64,000 nt of DNA from Lineus longissimus. Taxonomy: Eukaryota; Nemertea; Pilidiophora; Heteronemertea; Lineidae. The notes beneath the pieces were generated by a model. The model worked only from the letters and a program-made list of their open reading frames with translations, searched no databases and was not told where the DNA came from. This document shows positions 12,543 through 24,672 of this stretch, piece after piece. The DNA lies in contig NC_088309.1 in the NCBI RefSeq assembly GCF_910592395.1, positions 27,344,599-27,408,598 of the forward strand, in the 5' to 3' direction. The position numbers and the translations under genes were made by a program. Every line of letters starts with the position of its first letter. Positions within the stretch are counted from its first letter, which is position 1.

Positions 12543-15500
12543 ATGGCAGAAGAACGGAGACCTCTGATTGTACGGCAAGATACACGCTGTGACCAACGAT
12601 CAAGAACAACAAAACAGTGGGCAGGTGCAGCTATTTTAGGAACTGTAACATTGGAAAGAATTGCATTCTATGGCGTGACTGGCAACTTGGTACTGTTTCT
12701 AAACAAAGATCCATTCTCATGGATGTCATATAATGCTTCAAATGCTCTCTTTGTATTCATGGGATTATCTTTTGTATTGTGCCTCTTTGAAGGATGGTTA
12801 GCTGATGCTTTTCTTGGTCGGTTCAAAACAATATTCATTTTCTTCTTCGTCTACCTTGGAGGCTACATTCTTCTTCCTTTGTTATTTCCATACCCATTTA
12901 AAAGAAATGGTGAAGATACAGAGCTGCCTCAGATGTGTAGTAGTGTCACTTATAATACATCCAATGGGACTTCGTTCATGTCATTAGCTCAGCACTCACT
13001 ATCAATCCTTGTGCAAAACTGGACTGTTGTGATCACTGGGGATACACCAAACAGAGTTAGCCCAGGAGATGAGGCATGTGCACCATTTGTGTATCTGTCT
13101 CTAGTGCTGATGGCAATTGGCACAGCTGCAATCAGAACAAACATTGCTCCTTTTGGAGGTGACCAGGTTAGTACATGCACTTGATGAATGAAACACAACT
13201 ATAACTTGATCATACCATATTTATACATGTGAAGAGTTTTTATGAAGCAGAACATGGTTTCTTTATTAGTTGCATCACAAACAGATATAGCAAAACCATT
13301 TGATCTGGAACAGTGCACATCGCCCTTTGTGGTGCCTTGTAAACGTGATCACAGATTTTTATTTTTTGGCATTGCAGATGAAATCTGAGGGACCTCAAGC
13401 GAGTCGAGGCTTCTTCAACTGGTTTTATTGGTCTGTCAACATTGGTTCCTTCATTGCTCTCGGACCCATTGCATATTTACAACAAGAGGTCAGCTTCTTC
13501 TGGGGATACCTTGTTCCAGGCATCTGTCTTTTCCTGGCGATGATCGTGTTTTGTGCAGGTAAGAGTCGCACATAATTTCCTGCAAGTTGTAATAAACAGT
13601 TCATATCTTGATGGAAATTCAAATATAACACTACATGTAGAATTGTCAGTTGAGTCTGCAGGCGGACTCTGGCGTCTCTGCCAACATGAAGCCATGCAGT
13701 ACACAATGCCCAGCTGTCTGCATACATTTTACATGTACGTGTACAAGGTGCCTATGGATCCACTCCATGATATGCAAGCTACCACTGTCGGATAACTATT
13801 ATTATGGTCAATTTCATACCACAAGCCCTTACAGTTGGATTAAATACCTGGCGCATATCAATCAATACACTCGTTCCTGTTACTTCACACTTATATGTCA
13901 GCTGTGCAACAACCAAGGTGCTCTCATCTAAAAGAATTAAAATATATTTTCTTTTGGATAACGTGTCATTCTCATCTTTCAGGTTGCAAATTCTACCTTG
14001 TCAAGCCACAATCAGGAAGCGTGATTTCTAGTATTTTCAACGTGATCTGGGAGGCCTGTAGTATGAAAAGAAAGCAAAACAAAAGACACCAACAATATCG
14101 GTAAAGCTCATGCATATAGTCTTTTATTTCCTCAAATGCAACCAGGAAATCTGTTTGATAATCATGTCAGGATGTGTAGTGATGTAGACATTTACCACCA
14201 AAACTGTCTTCTTTTTTGGTATCGTTAACCAAATATTTGGTAAAATTTTAGCAAACATCTAAAGTTTAATCAGACCCACTTTCAGCTCCTACAAAAAAAC
14301 AACTGACCACATGGTGGGACACAGTTTTGTGTCTGTTGATGTTCGAAGACATCAGAGATGATATTTGAAATGCAGTGATGATAAATGTTCTCTTCTAGGA
14401 CAATTGACACTGCTGGTTCTTCATCTGAAGCTCAACCACAAGGTCTCCTCGATTATGCCAAAAGTCGCTACGGAGGTAGTTTCCATGACAATGATGTTGA
14501 AGAGGTCCGAAGCCTCGGTAAAACTGTGTTGATATTTGTGACTATGATCCCATATTGGATCGGTTATTATCAGGTGAGTGTAAATCTAAAACAAATACAT
14601 GTACAGGATCTTTTAAAATCAAAACTGTCACTTAATCATGTTAATTGACATGACATATTTTAAACACGCAAACTCTCCTTCGCAAGTCTGTGAACGATAC
14701 CAGTGAATGTCAGAACGAAATGTTAATTAGAAAGATGGTGAAATGACAGGAGCTGACTTAATCTTTCTTCAACTGTAGATGGAGACCACCTTTCTGATGC
14801 AGGGGTTGCACATGCGCCTGTCTCCTGAAAGAGCCTACTTCGATGATGATAGGATTGGGAATATTACTTCAATACCAGTAAATAGAACTGGCAATTCCAC
14901 ATCCGTGAAGCAGTTTCAGGTAAGTGTTGATTTCTGCCAGTCTCAGCAACTTTTCAACATGCAGATACTGGGAACTTGGTGCAGTCATCTGTCCTGAGAT
15001 TTTCATATCAATTTGGATAGGCATTACATTTTAAAATCACTCACAAACTTCTTCAAATTCTTCCTCGGTTCTCTATGGAGATCCCCTCAGACTTGATGAA
15101 TAATTGCATGACAGTATGTATACTTTGTCCAAGTAAAATGTAAGTACTTGTGATTAAACTCCATTATATTGTGACCTTTTTTATTTCAGATCCCAGCTGC
15201 CTGGCTGTCTTTGTTCGATGTCATAGTTGTGATCATACTCATTCCAATAATGAATCGATTAATCTACCCAAAACTGGACCGAATGAACAGACCTCTTTTG
15301 CTGAAGAATCGCATCGCTATCGGGATGGCAGTGTCTGTGTTAGCAATTATATGCGCTGGTGTTGTTGAAAACCAGAGATTAGCAATATTTTGGAAGAATG
15401 GAACGGAGCACCCTGTCCCACAGGTTGTTGGTAAGTAACATTTTCTCAAGTGACAGCAAAAATCAACTCTCTGGCTGTATTTAAATTGTGGGTTATTTAA

Positions 15501-16858
15501 AGCTTGCTTCCATAAGCACTCTAAGTATTACTAAATTAAGTCAAAAGTGTAAGGTCACAACTTAATTCCATGTACAATGCACATATCTGACAGAAGTTTA
15601 TTTCAATTGTGTAAATTAGGTAATACAAGATTTTGAATTTGCGGATTTAGGTTTCGACCATTTTCAAATCACTTGTAAAATGATATTGACCTTTTAGAAA
15701 AGTCGAGAGTAGGCCATAAGTGAAAGAACTATACATGCAGCTGATGATTACTCTTGTTATTTATAGCAATTTTAAAGTCAATAGATATTTAATTTTTTCT
15801 TGAAGTCCAATTAACCTATATATTGTGTTATTACAAATACGTCCAAGAGTGATCAAATGTCCTGAAAACAATGTTAACTCTTTAACTCCGTAGACATGAT
15901 ATGAATTATTTTTGTCTTTAAGGTAACACAACATTTTATGCTGCTGATATGGCTATAGCCTGGCAGATTCCCCAGTATGCGCTGATTGGTATAAGTGAGG
16001 TGTTTACCAGTATTGGAGGTAAGACCTTGTTATATCTTGTCTTTTATTCAAGGTTTCTCGGCTCAACCAGTGATTATCTTCTCTGGTGACAAAAGCCATT
16101 GGGGATATAGGAACAAGAAGACTGTCCTGGAGTAATGGTGGACTTGACAGAATTGTATCCACACATTGTCATTCGATTCCTGACATGGACACACATTTGA
16201 CAATGGACAATTAGTTCACTTCAATTGTCTTATGCTTTAAAAGTCACTTCCAAGAGTAGGTACCAAGAGTACCTATGGTTTGGCAAGCTAAAGTTCCAAC
16301 AAGGGGGCGCCTGACGTTGATGCTCTTCAGTGGAAGACAGAATTTCCAGGCCAACATTGAGCATAATGAAAATCATTTCTTACTATGATTTCAGGTCTCG
16401 AGCTTGCCTACTCTCTCTCACCGAAAAGCATGCAAGGACTCATCATGGGGTTGTTCTACTTCATGTCGGGCATCGGTAGTTTCCTCGGAACTGCTATCAT
16501 GTACATCTTCCAAGGGATATGGTTCTTCACCTGGGATCGAGGTGACATCAATTGCCGTTTTTTATGCAGTTGGGATACAGATAAGATATGTGCAGAATGT
16601 CGCATGGACTATTATTTCTTTGTCTTGGCAGGTGTGGAAGTGTTTGGACTGATACTGTATCTTTTGTTGACATGGAAATGCAGACTCGGTCAAGACCTGG
16701 GGAGGAAGAGAGTCATCCAGGATGATTCTATTAATCAATCAACACCAGCGTCATTGTCAGTTCCTTCAGACGATGTTGGAGACTGTAAACCGGAGGGAAG
16801 GAATGGAAGTGTTAAAAGGCAATCTACTAAAGGATATACTATGAATTACACGGCATGA
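12543..16858 (+). CDS. SLC15A4: SLC15A4/A3-like proton-coupled peptide/histidine transporter, copy 1
   Basis: Member of the POT/PTR family, which moves histidine and di/tripeptides with protons; SLC15A3/A4 act on endolysosomes. Eight exons: 12543-13166, 13378-13558, 13983-14100, 14399-14573, 14779-14919, 15190-15430, 15923-16018 and 16395-16858. They sum to 2,040 nt and 679 aa, with exit phases 0,1,2,0,0,1,1. An acidic dileucine signal (ERRPLI, residues 4-9) at the cytosolic N-terminus fits lysosomal sorting. TM1 carries TLERIAFYG, TM5 the PTR2 signature region FYWSVNIGSF, and TM10 WQIPQYALIGISEVF. The last helix is YYFFVLAGVEVFGL followed by a 60-residue cytosolic tail. In the ExxER proton-coupling motif the first Glu is replaced by Val. 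It is convergent with a paralogue. A poly(A) signal lies at 17243-17248. Orthology to A4 rather than A3 is not settled. Confidence 0.92.
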
Positions 16859-17402
16859 TACCATTGGGTCACTACTGTTGGCCAATGTAATGAGTGATGT
16901 GATACCACAAATATGGGATGACTGTCTCATATATTGCGAGAGTGTGTTGGCTATGTTATGGCAGGGCGATGGTTAAATTTGACATTAACAAGAAACCAAA
17001 TAAGTGTAATGGCTGGGACAATCCTATTTGAGGGCAATCCAAGGTATTTCCAGGGAATTGAACTTGTGTTTCGGGATCAATCACACAATATTCGGCCCTG
17101 ATTTATATCAAATTTTGTAAAATGGATTTTATACTTTGTTTATATTATGCTGTACATTTTATATTGTTTTTAATTCATTGAATAGCTGTATATTTGATGA
17201 AGTCCAGTGTATGTCCTCTTCCAGTGTGTTGTTCCCTGACATAATAAAGGTGCTTCAAGGGAACAATCATTTCTGTTTAGTAGTCATGTGGTGTGCCTGG
17301 ACCTTCATTTCTTTTTATTGACTTGTCACCGAATAGTACAATGTAATAAGACTCCACAATTGTACATTTTCTGAAATTATACTCATGTTGCAGGCAAATA
17401 TA
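16859..17402 (+). other. 3' UTR of SLC15A copy 1
   Basis: AT-rich sequence after the stop, with AATAAA at 17243-17248. Nothing else is recognisable. Confidence 0.55.
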
Positions 17403-17588
17403 TATACAGTAGAACCTCTCTATTAAGGACACCCTCTGGACCGACGAGTGCTGTCCTTAATAGAGAGGTGTCCTGATTAGAGAGGTAAAATTGAATGGAA
17501 ACAACTAATTTGGGACCAAAACTAGTGTCCTTAATAGAGAGGTTGCCCTTTATAGAGAGGTGTCCGCTAAGGGAGGTTCCACTGTATA
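17403..17588. mobile_element. mariner-like MITE with TA target duplication
   Basis: A 182-bp element (17405-17586) whose ends form an inverted repeat with one mismatch over 16 bp (TATACAGTAGAACCTC against TATACAGTGGAACCTC on the complement). It is flanked by TA on both sides, the Tc1/mariner target. Inside, the words 'acctctctattaaggaca' and 'tgtccttaatagagaggt' form further nested inverted copies. No transposase is present, so it is non-autonomous. Confidence 0.8.
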
Positions 17589-18729
17589 TGTGATTTAGTG
17601 TTTGAACATCATATTTTGGTGAAGCAAACCGTTTCACAAAACACTTGTTTTTCTGTATCATAAAAATGATCACATTTATTTTATGGCTCTAATTGGCTGA
17701 GCTTCATGACTGGAATAATACCAAGACTTAAGAGCACATGATTGATATTTGTGGCAGTTTGGTTACAGAAGCATCATTTCACCGTCAATGAAGTAATGTA
17801 TTCTGGCAGTGGAGTTTAACTTATTTTTGCTCTTATATGTCCAAATAGAAGACAAGTGTAAATTTGATGTGTGTATCAAGTTTACAGAAGTAGTGGGCTT
17901 GACTTGAGAATTCACTGCCACTTTTTACTCTAATGACAAGTGCCTCTTATTTTGTCAATCAAACCAAGGCTGAGAACAGTTTTTGGGGAAATGGTGGTAA
18001 ATTGTCAAGTCGCTCCTCCAAGAAGTGAAACCTGAGAAACTGACAGGCTAATTTCTATGAGAAATCAGTGATTGTTGCTTGTGCTTACTGGTCAATGCAT
18101 AATCTTATGGCATTCATTATCTGTGATAAAACGCAATAAAAAAAGCTGAGGGCTGTCAAATCAAATACTGTTGAATTGTCTCCTTTTGAAACAACCATGA
18201 CTGGACATCAAACCTCTAGTTGCTATACAACTTGTGTTGTGTCTGCAGTCCATCTTAACACACTGCTCATCACTGCGTGGAGAATGCCATCTCCAGGGTT
18301 TCGATGCTGTCCCAGATTCAGAAGATCAGTCCATGCCATCTATGGTGGTGCACCTCAGCCAGGCGAGGTTTTATGAAGGTCACGATATAGGTGATGGCTT
18401 TGCAGTAGTCTGCCAGTGTGACTTCTTCGATGGCTGTGATGCGGTGCTACAAACAAAAACTACCTTCCATGTTTCAACAGTAACATTTATTTGGGTTGTG
18501 ACATTGTCCTTGTCTCAGGTGTGGTTGGACCACCGCATCATTGGCTCGTCCCAGACAGTTTTTACAGGGCTTTGAAAGGTTGTGCAACACAAAAAAATAT
18601 TCTTCACAATAATTTACTATCTAGATTTTAAAACCAAACGTATACATGTATTAGAGAAACATTAGCACCAAGCTGTGTTCCAATCCAATTCTTCTCCCTC
18701 CAAGCACCATGTCATTTTTACAGAGTTCG
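17589..18729. other. Region between convergent transporters
   Basis: No coding sequence recognised. It probably holds the original 3' UTR of SLC15A copy 2 (minus strand), with a minus-strand AATAAA (TTTATT on +) at 18486-18491, about 240 bases past the displaced stop codon at 18730-18732. Confidence 0.4.
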
Positions 18730-18852
18730 TCATTCATCTCCATAATACCTCCCCTGAATGGGAGACGGAGTTTTACCTGTCACAGTTTCAATGGACTTTA
18801 ATTCTGTGTTGCCATAGAAACCACATTTTAACGCAGTGATCCAAAAAGTCAC
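18730..18852 (-). pseudogene. Displaced 3' coding end of SLC15A copy 2
   Basis: Removing the 1,500-bp element and one GA target copy joins GGACTC (ending at 20355) directly to GTGACTTTTTGG at 18852. The frame then stays open for 40 codons to TGA at 18730-18732. The decoded start, VTFWITALKC, completes transmembrane helix 12 and lines up residue for residue with ILYLLLTWKC of copy 1, sharing the closing Lys-Cys. A short hydrophilic tail follows. In the assembled allele this stretch is separated from its gene by a stop codon inside the element. Confidence 0.85.
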
Positions 18853-18854
18853 GA

Positions 18855-20354
18855 CCCTCACCGAAAAGCAGTGTGATATCAGTCAGGATTCAGTCAGGTT
18901 GCAGTGTTACCTCACATTTTTATGGCAGTGTTGAAATCAGTGGAAAGCAGTCATAGGGAGTGTTTTTCAGTCACGCAATACCAAAGCATACAGTTATACA
19001 GCAATCAAAAATAGAGGTTAGGGAGTCATAAGCAGTGGTAAGACAGTCAAAATCAGTGGTAAGGCAGTCAAAAGCAGTGCTCATTTAAATATTTAGGCTG
19101 ACTGATTTCCACTGCTTTTGACACTGAAAATGACTCCCCACTATGCATCATGCACAGGGCTGGCAGTGGGGTTCAGTGTTAATTTAAATATTTCGCAGCA
19201 CACTGAATCCACACTGAAACACCACTGATTTTGACTGCCATTTCCAAAACCTCTTGGAGGGAGCAGTCATTTTCAGTGTTAATATGAATAATTTATTTAA
19301 TGGCATGCAGGCACGAACTGTTACTTTTGCTGTCCTATTTTACTTTTTAGACGGTGTGTTTGCGTCCAATATGGCAGTGATGACGTCATCTGCACAAATA
19401 GAGGACATCGCCATTGCATGATGACGTGACACAGTAAAAAGATGACAAATTCACATCCTTGACCTACGTCATTGCAAACTTTGTCATAATGACAGTGGTC
19501 AGATGGGTTACTAGACAATTGAAACGACACATGGCACATAGCTACTGTCAGTGATGTCAGGGATTAAAGCTAGATCAAATTGACGTCCAAATAAAGTAAC
19601 TGCACACGGCCTGTAGAATAATGATCTACTGATTGATGTGTATTGAGCTCCCATGCAGATAATTTGCAGTGTATGCATACATTACAATTAACACCTATAG
19701 GGCCTACAGTAGATGCATGAAGATACATGCAGATATCTTGCAGTGTTGCATGCATTACAACACCTATAGGGCCTACAGCCTTCTTGATTTGCTGAAAATA
19801 CAACTTCAGTGTCTGTCCAGATTACCCTTTTTGCATTCATTTGGCTCCTTATGTGTTCCAATTCAAACTGACTAAAACTCCCCTCTTCTCATATTGAAAT
19901 TCGGGTAAATATCGAGAAATATGAAGAGCTACCATGATTTCTTGAATGTTTGACTATCAAATTCAAACTTAATACTAGCTTCCTGTCTCAGGTTGCATTA
20001 TGGGTGATATTTAACACTGAATTTGACTGCAATTACCACTGCTTTACACTGCCATCAAGTCTTAATCTCACCAGTCATAAAGCAGTGGTTTTCAGTCATG
20101 TTGAAAATGCCACGGGTTTCGATCAGAGTTGGAGAAGTGGAAATCAGTGTTCTTTCAGTCATAGGCAGTGTTTTTGATTACGTCGTTCATAATGATATGC
20201 AAGTGGCAGTGCTTTGCAGTGGTCTTTCAGTCAAAATCAGTGGTTTTAAAACATTAAGAAAAAATGATATGCCTAAGACAGTCATATGCAGTGGGGGTTT
20301 CAGTCAAAAGCAGTGTGATGCAGTCATTTTCAGTGCACTGCCTTTTGGTGAGGG
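18855..20354. mobile_element. 1,500-bp non-autonomous TIR transposon inserted in SLC15A copy 2
   Basis: Left end CCCTCACCGAAAAGCAGTG (18855-18873) and the complement of the right end CCCTCACCAAAAGGCAGTG (20336-20354) match at 17 of 19 positions. The element is flanked by a 2-bp direct GA (18853-18854 and 20355-20356). Both ends carry many copies of a CAGTCAAAAGCAGTG-type subterminal repeat in direct and inverted orientation. The middle (about 19,690-19,790) has a short duplication containing 'acacctatagggcctacag'. No transposase frame is visible. The 2-bp duplication and CAGTG/CACTG subterminal words are reminiscent of CACTA-type elements, but the termini do not begin CACTA, so the class is unassigned. 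Confidence 0.85.
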
Positions 20355-23300
20355 GAGTCCAAGGAAGCCAAATCCAGCCAGGAAGAAGAAATAATAATCC
20401 AAATGACACACATTGCATATTTTTGTGACATCATCGGGGCAGAGCAGACGACAGTTGATATTTCCCTCATCCCAAGTAAAGAACCAAATGCCAGTAAAGA
20501 AATAGCTGAATAATGCCCCAAAGAAGCTGCCAACACCACAAAAGAGCCAGAACAAGGACATGGTGACACCCTTCAAGGGGATGGAGGACTGGGAGTATGC
20601 AAGCTCTAAACCTGAAAGACAGAAGAGGAACATGGGTGTATGCCAAGTCATCAGAAGTCAAGTCTGTTTTCCCTTTAGCGCCCCACACACAAGCGATCTA
20701 TTGCAGCAACCTGCAACAAAGGTCACTCTTTGCGACGTCATTACAGATGCCTGCGAAAGAATCTTTGACCACAGCAACTTGTATTCAATGGCAAAGCACA
20801 CTGAATATAGGAATTTTGTACGTCCATGTTTAAAAGATCCCAAGGAGTGAACCACTGAAGGTATCAAGTATTGCACCCACCTGCTACACTGGCAAAGACT
20901 TCAGCCAGTCCAAGTAGAAGGTACTGAGGAATCTGCCAGGCTGCATTCATCTGGGCTGCCTCATAGAATGTATTACCTGTGGAGAACAATTTTAATTGTT
21001 CTTTAATGTCTGGTTAATGTCTCCTATTAACCAGCAGACAACGCAATATCTATCATCTAATACCACCTCGCTTTCAAATCAAAATCTGAATCTCTCTATT
21101 GGAAATCTCTGCCTACAAGAACTACCATTGTGTCTTTCTAACAAACTAATCACATGGCTTGCTTGTCATTATCACAACTTACTAATATTCTGATTTTTCA
21201 CATGTGGTGTTTGATTGGTTGCTACTCCGGACCACATGCCATCGCGACGCTCATACTCCACAAGGCCGGCAACAACCACGGCTGAAATGGACAGCACAAA
21301 CCCAATGGCAATTCGGTTACGGAGAATGTGTGGACAGCGCCCTCTCTGTTTCAGTTTGGAGTAGACCCAGATGTCCAGTAGCGGGATGAAGAAGACCATG
21401 ACCAGTGGTTCAAATAGATATAACCATGCAACGGGAATCTATCATGAAAAACAAGATCATTTTAAATAGAATGAATTATTGTCTTTTGTAAATATTCCTC
21501 CATACTACATATTATAACTTTGTTTTCATTGTCACAGCAGCAGCAAAAGAAATTTTGTGGACCTACTATATGTTTTTTTACTTTATAACAGTACATTCTA
21601 TCAAATAGTATGTTGTATGTGTCCTTGAAATGTGTATATATTGTTTAAAGCGTCCCCTTTACATAAATATGTGCCAGTCAATGACAGTTATTCTCCTCGA
21701 CCTCTCCTTTTATGGCATTGATGAATCGATGTGTCCACTTACATGAAAGCCTACAGTTTCTGTTTGCAAATCCATGTGCAGACCTTGAAAGATGAATGCA
21801 GTAGGCATCTGGAATTGAAATAGGAAGTTGCTAGTCACACCTCACGAAGGACAGCTTTGTAATAATGTTGTTATTCTAATACTGTCACGTACTGAAATCC
21901 ACAACTTGGCTCCCCTGTAGTGGATTTTCATCAGCATGCAATATCAATTGTACATTTAACGAGGTCACCTGAGGTTTAGAAATGCATCCCAAGTTGGGAT
22001 GATCCTAGCCTTCAAAGTTGTACCCAATTTAGAGTCCACATTAAATGGAAAGAAGCTCTTTATTCCAGCTAAAGTAAAATTCTTGGATCTTTAGAGAAAG
22101 CTCGTGTTTTTAGCAAATAAATGTTGATGTAGTATCCTACTTGATGGTAGATTGTCCAGTAAGGCACAAAGGTTGAGAAGAGCACTACAAGCTTGAGGAA
22201 GGCCAAGCTATCATCAACCTCTTGATCACTGTATGGGCCACCACACTGCTCTCTCCTCGCATAGTCAAACCAACTGCGTGGCTTCCGAAGACTGCTCAGA
22301 CTTCCGAAGTCTCCTGATACATCTGCTAAAACACTGACAGTACTGAAATGAATAATAACATTTCAGTGTTAAAGGCGAGATGAAGACATTCCAGAGACTA
22401 TTGACCACTATCAACCTATATCATGCCCGAACTAATGTGGCTTTCCACCGTCCATAAGATAAGTTCTCACCTCCTGTTAGGATCTGTCTTCCAGCAGCAT
22501 GAGGCCTTGAAGCAAAAACCAAACTTGAGAACCCCCAGACAATTCTTCAGGGCCAAGCGTGTCACGCGAGATGCTTCTGCTATCCTTGATTTGTACCATC
22601 CACCACCTTAAATAGAAAACGAGACCTGTCAAAGTGGAAGTCCCTCAGGGGTTCCCATCAGAGACATTATTTTACATATTCATCTGCGCTCAGAATACTG
22701 GAAACCTCCCAATGAAGGACAGAATTTGTCACGTCCCTGCATACCCTATGTTCTATGGTATGTTAAATGAGTGCCAGCTTTACCTGTTCCAAAGAAAAAC
22801 AGTGCCACTCCCAAGCTGATGGTAGATGCGATATAACCAGCATGGAAGTTGAACGTCTGCTGAACAAACGCAATGATCCCCAAGGCAACCAAGGAGCCAA
22901 TGTTAGCACACCAGAAGAACCAGTCAAAAAAGGATTGGACGACATCTTTATGGGGATGCTCCTCATCCTGTAAGGGAAAGAAAGGATAAGCTGATGAAAT
23001 CGTTTTGACGTTGGTCACATATTATGCAATCCACTGAAAGAAAGTCCAAGAGACATGTATTCACAAAAAGAGAACAAAAATATCATTTGAATGAAATTGA
23101 ATAACCACCAATGGGCAAGACAGTGATGTTGCCATTTTTGCATTGAATAATAACTTCACATTCAGAAACCAGGTTAAGATCACATGAAATGAAACGAAAC
23201 TTAGCATATCTCTGTACAAATGAGTTGCAGAGCTTTCATGAGTAAACTTGAGAGCCAAGGTCTTGTCCTTACCTTCCAATGTTGAGCTCCATATGGTGCG

Positions 23301-23947
23301 ATGTTAGCTTTGACAGCCCCCGCCCCGACAGCCATGAGACAGACAAAGAAATAAATGGGCCAGGCACAGTTCTCATTTAGGGCAGAGCGGGTCCTGCTTG
23401 CATCTGCACCACCAACAAGGTTCAGCGTGCTGTTGGAGATCGGAGTATAATTGGAAGCTTGATCAGAAAGAGATATGTTTGTTGGGATGAGGTGATCCCT
23501 CGGCACCATGATTGATCGGTGAGTGCACATCTTCGGAAGACTATAGTTAGTATTGGATTCACTGGCATCAAGTAGTTCATCCAAGACAGGGAAGAAGATG
23601 TAACCAGCAATATAGATGAGAAAGAACAAGCATATTGTCCTGTATCTGCCTAGGAGCATATCAGCTATCATACTGCCAATGAAGGAAAACGTATAAGCTG
23701 TACCGATCAGGATGAATGTTGCTATGATTGAATTGTATGATGTCCAGTCTAGTGGCTCTTTGTTGAGGAATATGCCGAGTGTGACCGCCATGCTCAGGAA
23801 GGCCACGCGCTCCAGCACCTCCGTGATGAGAATGGTCAGACAGGCAAAGTGTCGTTTCCGCTGTTTTTCATTCTGGACGGCCACATTTGGTCGAATCAAT
23901 GGGGAGTTTTCCTGAGCTGTGTTCTCCATACTGTCAACAGATGCCAT
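20304..23947 (-). CDS. SLC15A4: SLC15A4/A3-like transporter, copy 2, C-terminus truncated by a transposon
   Basis: Paralogue of the plus-strand transporter. Eight minus-strand exons: 23273-23947, 22784-22967, 22471-22606, 22141-22333, 21743-21808, 21183-21438, 20881-20976 and 20304-20611; 1,914 nt, 637 aa. Exit phases 0,1,2,0,0,1,1 equal those of copy 1. The N-terminus has an acidic dileucine ENSPLI (residues 13-18), TM1 has an intact E-V-L-E-R, TM5 has FFWCANIGSLVAL, and TM10 has WQIPQYLLLGLAEVF. The fifth exon, in a luminal loop, is only 22 codons against 47 in copy 1. The last helix breaks off at YYFFFLAGFGFLGL; the final 16 codons and stop (20304-20354) belong to the transposon. The displaced original end is at 18730-18852; without the insertion the protein would be 661 aa. 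Whether the truncated product folds is unknown. Confidence 0.9.
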
Positions 23948-24672
23948 GCCTACTGATCAAGGAGTTTACCCTAAATGTTGCTGGATACAATACTTGTTTC
24001 ATTTACACATGAAAGCTTGCATTGTCTGAAACATAATACAAGATAGAAGATAAAAAACATTCATAACTTGCAAGCTATAAATTTCCTTCACTTCCAATCC
24101 ACATTTTTATCTTCAACAGTGTTGTGTGAAGATCATACTAATTTGGTGGACTTCAACTAAGATGGTGTGTTTTTTGTCAGGGATTAAAATAATCAAAGTG
24201 AATGTCAAAATAACTTCAAGATTAAACATACCAAATTATTTGTTCCGCTACAATATCCATCCAATGTATCAATGGATCTCCAGCACTAGCCTACATACCC
24301 ATCTATATGTCTCGAGTTTTCATATCAAATACAATCAATGTCTAAGCAATGACCCAATTTCTGGGAAAGTGGGTCAGACAGAAATAACTTCCTTGTTAGT
24401 GGCCCACTGATACAATTGATATATCATCGACTATACAGCACTAGCCTACAGAGTGTCTCAAAAAACCTAATTTGAATTATAATAATCATAATCTTTATAA
24501 TTATCATAATCTTTCGTCCTCTGTTAACCCAAGAAACATAAGATGGTCCATCCTTAAGGCCTGGGCAGTATATTTCTTATATTTTCATGTCTTTCCTGTT
24601 CTTTTCTTCGTTCTTCTTCATATTTCTACAAAACAAACAAGCAACAAAATAGTTCTTTTCAATTAGATACTC
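23948..24672. other. Intergenic: SLC15A copy 2 promoter side and CUX/CASP 3' end
   Basis: No coding sequence. It should contain the promoter and 5' UTR of SLC15A copy 2 (minus strand). I saw no M-box of the type found at the other promoter, and no repeats. Confidence 0.4.
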
